Numbered from the stretch's first letter, positions 1 to 8,359 are shown. The stretch is DNA of 64,000 nucleotides from Verrucomicrobiia bacterium (GCA_947462875.1 CANHQJ010000009.1:79954-143953); one strand, 5' to 3'. A program made the numbers and translations. The notes: a model not told the origin generated them from the letters alone.

Positions 1-1
1 G

Positions 2-142
2 GTTTCGCTGAAGCGCTTGACCTCGATCAACTGCTATCGCGGCATCCGTCACAAGCGCGGCTTGCCCGTTCGTGGCCAGCGCACCCGCACCAACGCACGC
101 ACCCGCAAAGGCAAGAAGAAAACCGTGGGCGTTAAGAAATAA
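2..142 (+). CDS. rpsM: 30S ribosomal protein S13, C-terminal part (partial)
   Basis: The window opens inside this gene; the frame from base 2 gives the last 46 codons before TAA. The peptide carries the hallmark S13 tail: [20 protein letters not shown], then a lysine-rich end ([10 protein letters not shown]). S13 sits in the head of the 30S subunit and contacts the P-site tRNA and the 50S bridge through this basic tail. It lies 16 bases before rpsK, the standard rpsM-rpsK-rpsD order, so the three are one transcript. The 5' part is outside the window. Identification is secure. Confidence 0.96.
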   Translation, partial: VSLKRLTSINCYRGIRHKRGLPVRGQRTRTNARTRKGKKKTVGVKK

Positions 143-158
143 TTAGATCTCCATTACT

Positions 159-683
159 ATGTCTGAGGAAACAAACAATTCGATCGAACCACAAGTGGCT
201 GCTCCTGCCGTAGAAGCGCCTGCTGCCGCCGCTGAGGCCGTGGCTCCCAAAAAAGACGAGCGTCGCGACATCTTTGCGGAAATCGCCGGTGGCGAAGAGC
301 AAGTGATCAAAATTCACAAGGCCAAGGGTTCGAAAAACATTACCAAAGGTATTGTTCACGTCACCTCCACCTTCAACAACACTCTCGTTTCCGTGACGGA
401 CGCTCTGGGCAATGCGCTCGGCTGGTCCAGCGCCGGCAAGATGGGCTTCAAAGGTTCCCGCAAGAGCACGGCGTATGCCGCTCAGGTCGTGTGCCAGGAC
501 GCCTGCCGCCAAGCCATGGGTCACGGTCTCCGCGAAGCGGAAGTGCGCGTGAAGGGCCCGGGTTCCGGCCGCGAGTCCGCTGTGCGTGCCGTGCAAACCA
601 TCGGCATTGAAATCATCTCCATCGACGACGTGACCCCCGTTCCCCACAACGGTTGCCGTCCGAAAAAAGCTCGTCGCGTCTAA
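159..683 (+). CDS. rpsK: 30S ribosomal protein S11 with Ala-rich N-terminal extension
   Basis: S11 forms part of the 30S platform near the mRNA exit and E site. From about residue 58 the protein is a canonical S11: [20 protein letters not shown], a [21 protein letters not shown] stretch (residues about 88-108), [20 protein letters not shown], and the C-terminal [16 protein letters not shown]. At 174 residues it is about 45 longer than the usual 128-130; the excess is an N-terminal acidic, alanine- and proline-rich tail (residues 1-45). The ATG at 159 is the only start that uses this whole open segment; an internal start would not trim to the usual length because no ATG lies in the tail after residue 1. 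The tail is probably disordered and lineage-specific. Confidence 0.95.
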   Translation: MSEETNNSIEPQVAAPAVEAPAAAAEAVAPKKDERRDIFAEIAGGEEQVIKIHKAKGSKNITKGIVHVTSTFNNTLVSVTDALGNALGWSSAGKMGFKGSRKSTAYAAQVVCQDACRQAMGHGLREAEVRVKGPGSGRESAVRAVQTIGIEIISIDDVTPVPHNGCRPKKARRV

Positions 684-709
684 TCCCCAATTTTTACACT
701 TACAAGATC

Positions 710-1321
710 ATGGCACGTTATACAGGTCCCCGCACAAGAATCAGCCGCCGCTTCGGTGTGCCTTTGTTTGGTTCCAACAAGTCGTTGGAGCGTCGCAATT
801 TCCCACCCGGCCAGCACGGCATCCGCGCCGGTCGTAAGAAGAAGAGTGAATACTCGGTGGCTCTTGGTGAAAAACAAAAACTCCGTTTCCAGTACGGCGT
901 TCTGGAAAAACAATTCCGCGGTTACTACGAAGAGGCGGCCCGCCGTCGTGGCATCACCGGTGAAATCATCCTGCAATTGCTGGAGCTCCGTCTCGACAAT
1001 GTTTGCTACCGCCTCGGCTTCGGCAACACCCGTCAGGCAGCCCGTCAGTTGGTCAATCACGGCCATGTGCTGGTGAACGGTCACGTGGTGGACATCGCCA
1101 GCTACGAGTGCAAAGCCGGTGACGTGATCAAACTCGCCGCCAAGCCCTCCTCGCAGCAAATGGGCCTGCGCATGCTCGACCTGACCCAGGCAGTGCCGTT
1201 GGTCGATTGGTTGACTCTCGATCGCAACGCGCTCGAAGGCACCATCTCCCGCGTGCCAGAGCGTTCGGACGTGGATCCAATGGTCAACGAGCAGTTGATC
1301 GTGGAGCTTTACTCCCGCTAA
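710..1321 (+). CDS. rpsD: 30S ribosomal protein S4
   Basis: S4 is a primary 16S rRNA binder that nucleates 30S assembly and guards decoding accuracy. The frame is open from 653, but homology starts at the ATG at 710 (MARYTGPRTRISRRFG), giving 203 residues, normal for S4. The S4 RNA-binding domain is clear at about residues 93-155 (RLDNVCYRLGFG, then QAARQLVNHGHVLVNGHVVD), followed by the conserved C-terminal segment. The N-terminus lacks the CxxC-type zinc cysteines found in some S4 proteins, so this is the zinc-free form. It is the last gene of the operon here: a hairpin terminator follows at once instead of rpoA. Confidence 0.96.
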   Translation: MARYTGPRTRISRRFGVPLFGSNKSLERRNFPPGQHGIRAGRKKKSEYSVALGEKQKLRFQYGVLEKQFRGYYEEAARRRGITGEIILQLLELRLDNVCYRLGFGNTRQAARQLVNHGHVLVNGHVVDIASYECKAGDVIKLAAKPSSQQMGLRMLDLTQAVPLVDWLTLDRNALEGTISRVPERSDVDPMVNEQLIVELYSR

Positions 1322-1343
1322 TCGTTCCCGCAACGAACCAAAC

Positions 1344-1375
1344 AACCTCGCCACCCTCGGGTCGCGGGGTTTTTT
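1344..1375 (+). terminator. Rho-independent terminator after rpsD
   Basis: Arms AACCTCGC (1344-1351) and GCGGGGTT (1364-1371) pair over 8 bp with one T-G wobble around a 12-nt loop, followed by a run of T to 1375. It lies 22 bases after the rpsD stop and closes the ribosomal operon. Confidence 0.8.
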
Positions 1376-1380
1376 GTTGT

Positions 1381-1452
1381 CGTGGCGGAGGCATCTTGCC
1401 TCCAAGCCTAACAGAGGAAGATTCAGCCAGGAGGCAAGATGCCTCGGCCACG
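1381..1452. repeat. REP-like double-hairpin element, GTGG family, copy 1
   Basis: A 72-bp inverted repeat. The left arm reads GTGG, C, then a 7-bp stem GGAGGCA / TGCCTCC around a TCT loop; the right arm is the same unit in inverse orientation with one base-pair mismatch at the stem base. The spacer is about 26 nt. A second 72-bp copy lies at 4834-4905 and single arms at 5613-5640 and 59217-59237. All sit within a few bases to about 60 bases of a gene end. The grammar (tetranucleotide, one base, short hairpin, paired inverted arms) is that of REP/BIME elements; the assignment is inference. Confidence 0.8.
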
Positions 1453-1497
1453 GGAAATCTCCTTGCGTCCGTAGCGCCTACCCGATAGATTCGCGCT

Positions 1498-3486
1498 ATG
1501 CTTCACCGTCGCGGGAAAATCATGCTCGTTCTCTGCTGCGGCTTGGTGGTGGGAGGCACGCTGGGGCGCTATCGCACGCTGCAGCTCGCAGATAAACAGA
1601 GCAACAAGCCTGTGCCCGTCGTTTTTCACGCGGAAGAGTTCGCGCAGGCATCTTTGCCCGATTCGGCGATGATCCTTGCTCGGAATCTGGCCCAAGCGGA
1701 TGCCCAACGTTGCGCCGAGTTGGCCAATGCGATGTTGGCGAAACGGATCAAGGTCACCGCGCCGATCGACCCTTTTTCGACGAACTCGAGGGTGGAAACG
1801 TATGAGGAAATGCTGCCGTCGAGGGCCTGGTCGGGGCTTTTCAAGCGTTGGATGAAGGTCGCTCCGCAGGCGGCATGGGAGTTTGTGCTGGCGCATCACA
1901 GTGAGAAGTTGCCCTTGCGCGAAGTGGCGTTGTTTCAATGGGCGCTCTATAATCCCCATGCGGCAGTGCAGGCGGCGGGGTCTCAGATCGACTCGACCGA
2001 GAAGGCGGAAATTCTGCGTGCCTGTGTGGAGAAAAATCCGGCGTTGGGCTTGGATTTGCTGAGGCAGTGGGGGCTCGATTCCTTCAACGATGATCCGGAT
2101 GATCCCTTCGATAGTAATGATTTTCTCCCGAGTCGATTGCTCCGGAAACATGCGGAAACTTCACCTGCGGCGGCGCTGGAGTGGTGCCAAGCCTTTGCTC
2201 CCGATGAATTATTCTCGGTATGCGCGGGATGGATGAAGTGTGATGAGGCGGCTTGTTTGGCCTGGCTCAAAACCCAAGAGGTGGAAAAACAGAAGGATTT
2301 ACTGGAGAGTTTATTGGAGGAAGAGCAGGTGAGCGCTGGTTCGATTCGTCAGTTGGCAACCTTGTGCAAACCGGAGGAAATTTTTAGTTCGTTGGACGAT
2401 GGTTTGTGCAGTCTGGCCAATCGGGATGCAAGCATGGCGCAGTCTCTCATCGAAGAATTGCTGACAAATCCGACCGATCGCATGATGGCGCGCTCTTTGA
2501 TCGCTGAACAATTGATGAAGGCCGATCCCCGCAAGGCGATGGAAATTCTCCTGCCCTCGCTGCGTGAGGCACTTCCTTTCTATGCACAGCCGACGCCTCA
2601 ATTCTCAGGTTTTCCGATCGATTCTTATCAAGAGGCAGGTCCTGATTATTACGGTGTCGCCACAGTGCTTGGATCCTACATCAACCTTGGTTCTGCCGCA
2701 GGTGTGAGTTCGCAGGAAATTCTGCAAGTCCTGCAAGACATTCATCCGCAATATCACGCCTGGTTGATCGGAGATAATTGGGAGGGTCTTACGGAGGCCC
2801 TGGGTCACCCAAGTGAGTGGGCACTGCCCTTTTTGCAAGACATGCCGCGCGAGGATCTGAAGGATTTGTTAGAGTATTTCGAAGATCCCCCCGATGCCGT
2901 CTGGCGTGATTTGAAGAAGAGGCCCGAGGGAACCCTGCGTGATGTCATGAGCGAGCGATACCTGGAATTATTGATCGCCGATGATGCTCCCTTTGATGTG
3001 TTGATGGCGCGGGCGAAGGAACTGGGCGGGACGCGCTTGGATCTGAGTTCCGTCTATGATGTGTGGATGGACAAAGAACCGGCAGCGGCACTGCAACATC
3101 TCATAGCGAATCCTGATGCCAAGATCACGGAGTGGCAGACGGTGATAGGTAATGGCTATCAGAAATACGCAGCGGAAATTCAGGATGCTGTCGAGCGGAT
3201 GCCAGCGGGAGAGTTGCGTAGCAAGGCCGTGCAAAGCCTTGCAGTCGCTGCTCTGAATCATGATGATGATATTGTCACCTCCATGTATTGGGCGACGGAA
3301 ATTACCGACCGCTTGAAGCGCACAGAGCTACTGAGACAGGCTTGGAATCAATGGCAGGAGGATGAAAAGAGAAACCGCGATCCGCAAATTCTTGAGGGGG
3401 TCCGGCAGAATCTGGAGCATTCCTCTCTCGAGGCACGGGAGAAAGCCCTATGGCTGGAGCGTTTGGAAAGCGAGGTCCCGCGATGA
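1498..3486 (+). CDS. Secreted or anchored helical-repeat protein, Verrucomicrobia-type
   Basis: I do not recognise a named family. The 662-residue protein opens with a basic n-region (MLHRRGK) and a hydrophobic stretch (MLVLCCGLVVGGTL), so it is exported or inner-membrane anchored. The rest is alpha-helical with recurring Trp/Ala units of the pattern W-x(5-7)-P-x-A-A (for example FKRWMKVAPQAAWEFVLAHH, residues about 117-136, and VWMDKEPAAALQHLIANPDA near 520-540). This is the style of helical-repeat proteins that are common and mostly uncharacterised in Verrucomicrobia. Its stop overlaps the ATG of the next gene (ATGA), so the two are translationally coupled. There is no clear Shine-Dalgarno site before 1498; the ATG at 1522 is an alternative start. 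Probably a protein-interaction scaffold. Confidence 0.72.
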   Translation: MLHRRGKIMLVLCCGLVVGGTLGRYRTLQLADKQSNKPVPVVFHAEEFAQASLPDSAMILARNLAQADAQRCAELANAMLAKRIKVTAPIDPFSTNSRVETYEEMLPSRAWSGLFKRWMKVAPQAAWEFVLAHHSEKLPLREVALFQWALYNPHAAVQAAGSQIDSTEKAEILRACVEKNPALGLDLLRQWGLDSFNDDPDDPFDSNDFLPSRLLRKHAETSPAAALEWCQAFAPDELFSVCAGWMKCDEAACLAWLKTQEVEKQKDLLESLLEEEQVSAGSIRQLATLCKPEEIFSSLDDGLCSLANRDASMAQSLIEELLTNPTDRMMARSLIAEQLMKADPRKAMEILLPSLREALPFYAQPTPQFSGFPIDSYQEAGPDYYGVATVLGSYINLGSAAGVSSQEILQVLQDIHPQYHAWLIGDNWEGLTEALGHPSEWALPFLQDMPREDLKDLLEYFEDPPDAVWRDLKKRPEGTLRDVMSERYLELLIADDAPFDVLMARAKELGGTRLDLSSVYDVWMDKEPAAALQHLIANPDAKITEWQTVIGNGYQKYAAEIQDAVERMPAGELRSKAVQSLAVAALNHDDDIVTSMYWATEITDRLKRTELLRQAWNQWQEDEKRNRDPQILEGVRQNLEHSSLEAREKALWLERLESEVPR

Positions 3487-4832
3487 GACTCTATCTGATG
3501 GTATTCGCGGCATCGTGTGCCGTGGGCTACATGGCCTTTTCTCTGCGACAAAGCCAAGCGTGGTGGGGCATGGAGAGCTTGGAGGATTCGGCGTCCCAGC
3601 GCACCAAGAGCGCGCGTGAATCGGAGGAAATCGCCGATTATGAGAATCTGCTGATGAGTGACGACGAAAAGTTCGAGCGGGAGTTGAGTGAAGCGAAGAG
3701 TCTTTCGGCCTTGTTAGGGCTGGCAGAGAAACAACTGCGGGGAGGGGATTACTCATCGAATGAACTGGATCGGATTGCTTATCAATTGGCGGAACTTTAT
3801 CCCGCAGAAGCCCTGCGTTATTATGTCGCGCGACCTACCCATGCGGAAATGAATGAGCACATGTTTGATGCAATCATCAGTGCATGGTCACGGCGTGATT
3901 GGGTGGCCTGCATCTCGTATTTCGATCAGGATGCGACTCTTACCACTAGAGAATTTTGTGAGCGCTGGGACAAGACCACTGATGAATTCGACGATGAGCG
4001 TCCGCCTGGATTTTTGCAGGTCTTTGGCAGACTGAGTGAAGAGAGGCAAAAAGCGCTGATGAGCTATCTTTCCCCCGATGAAAAAGCATTTCTGCTACCA
4101 GCCATCAGGGATAAGGCACTGCGAGCAGAAATAGAGGATGAGTACCGTATCGCTCAGCAAAAAGCATCCGAGGCCGCTGCGAAACCGAAAGAGAGCAGCC
4201 CGAAGCAAGCGGATCCAGAAGAGCAACTTGTTGCCGACTTGCAGAAGCAATGGAAAAAGGAGCCGCCGGATGTGGAGCGTCTTGCGGATAACCTGCGAAG
4301 TATCAAAAACCGCGAGCGCCGTCATGAGCTTCTGCGTCGCCAACTGGAACCGCGCAGCGATCCAGCGGAGGATGCGACCGCGTGGATGACGCGCGTGACG
4401 GATACGCTCGCGGCGGTGGGGGAGGTTCCGCAATTGAACATCAATTTTAACGGAGACACCAACCAAGGATACCGCTCGGTTTTCATGGAATGGCTGCCCC
4501 GTCAAACACCGCAAGTCCAGCGCGCGTGGGCGGACAACGTTATCCGCGCGAGAGAGCCTGAGCAGTCTCTGAAGTGGATTGAAAATCTCTCAACGGCATC
4601 CTTGCGCAGAGATATGCGGGATGAGGTGCTTACTTCATGGGCATTGAGAGATGCGCCCGAAGCCGCGCGATACATGGCAGAAAAAGCGACCGCCGAAGAG
4701 CAGGAATCTTATTTACCGCAAGCGGTGCGCACCTGGGCGCTGCATGATTTCGCCTCCGCCTCTCAATGGCTGAAGTCGCAGCCAGACTCGGAGGCCAAAA
4801 GGCAGGCCATGCAGAAGATCGGGGTGGAGTGA
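3483..4832 (+). CDS. Secreted or anchored helical-repeat protein, paralogue-like partner
   Basis: Starts at the ATG overlapping the previous stop (ATGA at 3483-3486); upstream in-frame sequence lies inside the previous gene. The 449-residue product begins MRLYLMVFAASCAVGYMAF, a signal peptide or anchor. A charged middle (about residues 220-260, rich in A, K, E and Q) looks like a flexible or coiled linker. The C-terminal half shows the same W-A-x-x-D-x-x-x-A repeat as its neighbour (LTSWALRDAPEAARYMAEKA and RTWALHDFASASQWLKSQPD, about residues 380-437). Coupled translation and shared architecture suggest the two proteins work as a pair at the membrane. The function is unknown. A REP-like element follows its stop directly. 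Confidence 0.72.
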   Translation: MRLYLMVFAASCAVGYMAFSLRQSQAWWGMESLEDSASQRTKSARESEEIADYENLLMSDDEKFERELSEAKSLSALLGLAEKQLRGGDYSSNELDRIAYQLAELYPAEALRYYVARPTHAEMNEHMFDAIISAWSRRDWVACISYFDQDATLTTREFCERWDKTTDEFDDERPPGFLQVFGRLSEERQKALMSYLSPDEKAFLLPAIRDKALRAEIEDEYRIAQQKASEAAAKPKESSPKQADPEEQLVADLQKQWKKEPPDVERLADNLRSIKNRERRHELLRRQLEPRSDPAEDATAWMTRVTDTLAAVGEVPQLNINFNGDTNQGYRSVFMEWLPRQTPQVQRAWADNVIRAREPEQSLKWIENLSTASLRRDMRDEVLTSWALRDAPEAARYMAEKATAEEQESYLPQAVRTWALHDFASASQWLKSQPDSEAKRQAMQKIGVE

Positions 4833-4833
4833 G

Positions 4834-4905
4834 CGTGGCGGCGGCATCTTGCCTCCAAGCCTGATGTGAGAAGAATGGGCCGGGAGGCAAGATGCCTCCG
4901 CCACG
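4834..4905. repeat. REP-like double-hairpin element, GTGG family, copy 2
   Basis: This element is also 72 bp, one base after a stop codon and one base before the converging PIN gene's stop. The right arm (complement) is a perfect GTGG, C, GGAGGCA-TCT-TGCCTCC unit; the left arm has one stem mismatch (GGCGGCA). The spacer keeps several bases of copy 1 (AAGCCT at its start, GAAGA inside). It lies between convergent genes, where a stable hairpin could stop transcription from both sides. Confidence 0.82.
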
Positions 4906-4906
4906 A

Positions 4907-5299
4907 TTACTTTTCCGCCGTGACTTTGGGAAAGTATTTCACGTGGGGCAGACCTTTGAAGTCGGCATCTTGTGTCCAGAGGGTGGCATGATGGCTGAGG
5001 GCTGTCGCGTAGATGAGGGAATCGGCCATGGCCAGTTTGTAGCGCGCGCCTAATGCTGCGGCGAGCGCGGCGATTTCTGTCGTGACGGGGCTGATGTGAT
5101 ATTGCTGCAAAAAGGCAAGGACCTGCTCTGTGATTGTTTCTCCTGAGACACGCGTGAGGTAGCGCGCCATCTCATAGATGCTGATCGAGGAAATGATGAC
5201 GGATTCCGCCTTGGCTAACGCTTTTTCGAATTTCGCGGCATGGGGGCCATCGTGGGTGATTTCCAATAAAGCCGAGGTATCGAAGCAGTGCACGTTCAT
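4907..5299 (-). CDS. PIN-domain ribonuclease, VapC-like toxin
   Basis: A 130-residue PIN-domain protein. The acidic residues expected at the metal site are present: Asp in CFDTSALLEI (residue 7), Glu in SIYEMARYL (about 43), Asp in LAMADSLIYATA (about 95) and Asp in TQDADFKGL (about 114). Toxins of this kind cleave tRNA or other RNA when freed from their antitoxin. The start codon overlaps the stop of the AbrB-type antitoxin gene by 4 bases, the normal antitoxin-first order on the minus strand. The pair is flanked by REP-like repeats on both sides. The family is clear; which RNA is cut cannot be told. Confidence 0.87.
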   Translation of the reverse strand: MNVHCFDTSALLEITHDGPHAAKFEKALAKAESVIISSISIYEMARYLTRVSGETITEQVLAFLQQYHISPVTTEIAALAAALGARYKLAMADSLIYATALSHHATLWTQDADFKGLPHVKYFPKVTAEK

Positions 5300-5514
5300 G
5301 GCAGCGTGCGATCGGATTTTTCGCGGACGAATTCGCTGTGCGCTTTCCCCTTGAGGATGCCTCTCAATTGATCCGGCGTCAGGATCGGACTGACTTCAAT
5401 TTTCCCATCGACCTGCTTGAACTGAAGGCGTTGTCCCGGCTGGAGATTCATCGCTTTACGAATCTCTTTTGGTATTACGACTTGATATTTGGGAGATAAC
5501 TGTGCTGTTGTCAT
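5296..5514 (-). CDS. AbrB/MazE-type (SpoVT-AbrB fold) antitoxin
   Basis: A 72-residue protein whose first 45 residues form a SpoVT-AbrB swapped-hairpin DNA-binding domain: QLSPKYQVVIPKEIRKAMNL followed by PGQRLQFKQVDGKIEVSPI. The C-terminal tail (about residues 46-72) would wrap the PIN toxin encoded immediately downstream. In such modules the antitoxin, alone or with toxin, represses its own promoter, which should lie in 5515-5600, an A/T-richer stretch. The gene overlaps the toxin by 4 bases. Confidence 0.87.
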   Translation of the reverse strand: MTTAQLSPKYQVVIPKEIRKAMNLQPGQRLQFKQVDGKIEVSPILTPDQLRGILKGKAHSEFVREKSDRTLP

Positions 5515-5612
5515 ACGTTTTGTATTTTAGGCTACGTTTCACATTTATCCAGCATTTTTTGCGTGGGGGATGCGCGGCGGGCGACATTTTGTGCCCTGCC
5601 AGGGAATGAATC

Positions 5613-5640
5613 AGGCGGTTGGCGAGACGCCTCCGCCACG
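5613..5640. repeat. Single REP-like arm, GTGG family, degenerate
   Basis: On the minus strand it reads GTGG, C, GGAGGCG, loop TCT, CGCC; only the inner four stem pairs remain. It touches the stop codon of the transglutaminase-like gene at 5641. Its position and the 5' tetranucleotide match the complete 72-bp copies nearby. Confidence 0.55.
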
Positions 5641-6828
5641 TTACTTCACCTCCAGCTTGACCCGCAGGAACTCTTCTTTGTTCTTCGGGGCGATGGCTTC
5701 CATCGCGCGGGGGCGGTTGGGGTTTTCCGTGGGGATAATCACTTGGTAGCGCACGCCTTGGGGGACGCGGATGCTCAGAAACTCGTTCATGTCGGCGGTG
5801 GCGGAGGGGGTTTTTCCTTTGGCGACGACCACGTCGAATTGACGGACTTCCACGTCGAGCGACTCGCGTTTTTTCGTGCCATCGGCCTGGGTGAGGTAGG
5901 CATCGATGCGCAGTTCACACTCGCCGGGCTTGATCATGGTCTTGGCGCCGAGTTCGATGTAGCGCTGGGTCACGTCAACGCTTGGGACGGTGGTGTCGCG
6001 CATGTTCCAGACCATGGGGAAGTGCTGTTTGGTTTTTTCCCAAGAGGTGGCATAGACGCCGTGGGCGACGGAGCCGGGGATGCCGCGCGCGGCATCGGCG
6101 ATGAGCCAGCCGTGGTCGAGGCCTTTTTTGTCGGGAGTGTATTCGGTGAAGAGCCAGCGCTTGTGCTCGGGGAGCCAGACTTCGTTCCAGTTGTGGTTGC
6201 CCTCCTTGGTGGTCCACATGGCGGTGCCGGCGATGCGGCAGGGGATGCAGACGGAACGCAGTGCATCGGCGAGCAGAATCGAGAGTCCGGTGCAGGATGC
6301 CATTTTCAGCTGCATGGACTCGTAGGGGCCTTGGTTCGGCGCGCGGCGTTTGGTATTGTATTCCACGCCGACCTCTTGGGCGATCGCGGCATTGATGCGT
6401 TCCAGTGCCTGCGAGGCGGTGGTGGCATCGCCGGCGATTTTTTTGAAGCGTGTGTAAAAATCGGCACGCCAGTTGTCGCGCGTTTCATCGAGCACGGCGT
6501 AGGGGAGCACGTCGTTGAGGAAAATTTCCTCGGGGATGTCCTTGCCCCAGGGCATCTCGCTGCGCGCCTGGTAGGCGAGTTTGACATTTTCTAACAAAAA
6601 GTCCGCTTTGAGGGTGGTGGCATCGCGCGGTGGCATGTGGGCGAGCAGGAATTCCATGCCTTTTTTCTGATCGGCGGGGCACTGGTCCCAGGCTTTTTTC
6701 AGTTCCTCACCGTGCTGGCCGGCGCGCTCGAAAAGGGCGCTCAATGCCTGTGGTGTGGTGGTTTCTGCCGCGAGAAGCGGGGCGGTGATGAGGGAGAGAG
6801 AGAGGAGTAAAGTGCGCATGGCCGACAT
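5641..6828 (-). CDS. Exported transglutaminase-like protein
   Basis: The protein has 395 residues when started at the ATG at 6828, which has an AGGA 9 bases upstream; the frame stays open further upstream but without homology-like sequence. MRTLLLSLSLITAPLLAAE is a signal peptide (cut near AAE). The transglutaminase-like core lies at about residues 200-270: the cysteine nucleophile in MASCTGLSILLADALRSVCI, the histidine in GNHNWNEVWLPEHKRW, and a candidate acidic partner in TEYTPDKKGLD. Such bacterial proteins act as periplasmic cysteine peptidases or acyl transferases. The long N-terminal helical part and the C-terminal beta-rich part have no name I can give. It is transcribed toward the toxin-antitoxin pair and divergently from aroA. 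Confidence 0.78.
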   Translation of the reverse strand: MSAMRTLLLSLSLITAPLLAAETTTPQALSALFERAGQHGEELKKAWDQCPADQKKGMEFLLAHMPPRDATTLKADFLLENVKLAYQARSEMPWGKDIPEEIFLNDVLPYAVLDETRDNWRADFYTRFKKIAGDATTASQALERINAAIAQEVGVEYNTKRRAPNQGPYESMQLKMASCTGLSILLADALRSVCIPCRIAGTAMWTTKEGNHNWNEVWLPEHKRWLFTEYTPDKKGLDHGWLIADAARGIPGSVAHGVYATSWEKTKQHFPMVWNMRDTTVPSVDVTQRYIELGAKTMIKPGECELRIDAYLTQADGTKKRESLDVEVRQFDVVVAKGKTPSATADMNEFLSIRVPQGVRYQVIIPTENPNRPRAMEAIAPKNKEEFLRVKLEVK

Positions 6829-7000
6829 TTCCCAAAATCCTTTCCTCTTGGCGATGACAAAACGCGAGAGCAGGGAAATTTCCCCCTGATCCTGAGGCTG
6901 GTATGAAAAACGCGGGCGGGGTTTTGAATGCGCTTGCAATTCTCGTCTGCTGCGCTTGGATGGGTGCCCGCTGGGTATCCAGTATCAATCGAACTTGCGA

Positions 7001-8359
7001 ATGAGTCAATTTATCGTCAAAGCCATCAACAGCCTGCACGCGGAACTGAGCGTGCCGGGGGACAAGAGCATGTCGCACCGGGCGGCGATCATCGCCGGTC
7101 TGGCGGACGGTGATTCCGTGATCCGGAATTTTCTGCCCAGCGAGGACTGCCTGAATACCTTGCATGCGATGGCGGCGGCAGGTGTGGAATATGATGTCCT
7201 CGAAGAACTGGAAGGCTATGGCCCCATGGCGCTGTGCATTCACGGGCGCAAGGGTAAATTGCAAGCTCCGCAGAAACCGATCGACTGTGGCAACTCAGGG
7301 ACCGGCATGCGTTTGCTCGCGGGCTTGCTCGCGGCACAGCCATTCACGAGCGAGCTTTTTGGTGATGAATCGCTGTCGTCGCGGCCGATGGGTCGGGTGA
7401 TCACGCCGCTGTCCCAGATGGGCGCGGAGATCGAGTCGATGGGGGAAAAGCCGGGATGCGCGCCGTTGCGGATTCATGGCAAAACGCTTCAGCCCACGAC
7501 CTACACGATGCCGGTGGCCAGCGCGCAGGTGAAAAGCGCGGTGTTGCTGGCGGGATTGTTTTGCGAGGGCGTGACCACGGTCGTGCAGCCTGCGGAAACG
7601 CGCGACCACACCGAGCGCATGCTCGAGGCCTTTGGCGTGAAGACCGAGCGCGAAGGGCAGGCGATTCATCTCTCGGGCGGGCAGATTCCCCAAGCGCGCG
7701 ACTTCCGCGTGCCGGGCGACATTTCGAGTGCCGCGTTCTGGATCGTGGCGGCGGCGGCGATGCCGGGTTCGCGATTGCTGATTCGCAATGTAGGGCTCAA
7801 TCCGACGCGCACGGCGGTCATCGATGTCATCCGCCGCATGGGCGCGAAAATCACCGTCGTTTCCTCCTCATCCCAGGATGGCGAGCCGATGGGCGACCTG
7901 GAAATTTGCGGCGCGCCGCTCACGGGTACCGAAATTTTCCCGGCGGAGGTGCCGAATCTGATCGATGAAATTCCCGTGATTGCCGTGGCCGCGGCGATGG
8001 CGCAGGGGAAAACGGTCATTCGCAATGCCAAGGAATTGCGCGTGAAAGAAACCGACCGCATCACGACCGTGGTGAACAACCTGCGCAGCATGGGCGGCGA
8101 GGTGGAAGAGTTCGAGGACGGCATGGTCATCACCGGCGGTCATCCGCTGCACGGCGCGGTGATGCAAAGCTACGGCGATCACCGCATTGCCATGGCCTTC
8201 GCGATCGCAGGCTTGTTTGCCAGTGGCGAAACCGTGATGGAAAACACCGCCTGTGTGAACACGTCCTACCCCGGATTCGCCCGCCATCTTGCCGCGGTCA
8301 TGCAGGAGTCCACCGATCCGCTGGCCTATCAAATGCCTACCCTATCCCACAGCCACTGA
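7001..8359 (+). CDS. aroA: 3-phosphoshikimate 1-carboxyvinyltransferase (EPSP synthase)
   Basis: It transfers enolpyruvyl from PEP to shikimate-3-phosphate, the sixth step of chorismate synthesis. Conserved segments are all present: SVPGDKSMSHRAAIIAGLAD (residues about 14-33), DCGNSGTGMRLLAGLLAAQP (about 91-110), VKSAVLLAGL, the RVKETDRI motif (about 347-354) and SYGDHRIAMAFAIAG near 390. Start at the ATG at 7001 (MSQFIVKA) gives 452 residues; the frame is open from 6956 but that extension is not family-like. Its stop shares a base with the cmk start (TGATG), so aroA-cmk-plsC is one operon, a gene order seen in many bacteria for aroA and cmk. Confidence 0.97.
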   Translation: MSQFIVKAINSLHAELSVPGDKSMSHRAAIIAGLADGDSVIRNFLPSEDCLNTLHAMAAAGVEYDVLEELEGYGPMALCIHGRKGKLQAPQKPIDCGNSGTGMRLLAGLLAAQPFTSELFGDESLSSRPMGRVITPLSQMGAEIESMGEKPGCAPLRIHGKTLQPTTYTMPVASAQVKSAVLLAGLFCEGVTTVVQPAETRDHTERMLEAFGVKTEREGQAIHLSGGQIPQARDFRVPGDISSAAFWIVAAAAMPGSRLLIRNVGLNPTRTAVIDVIRRMGAKITVVSSSSQDGEPMGDLEICGAPLTGTEIFPAEVPNLIDEIPVIAVAAAMAQGKTVIRNAKELRVKETDRITTVVNNLRSMGGEVEEFEDGMVITGGHPLHGAVMQSYGDHRIAMAFAIAGLFASGETVMENTACVNTSYPGFARHLAAVMQESTDPLAYQMPTLSHSH

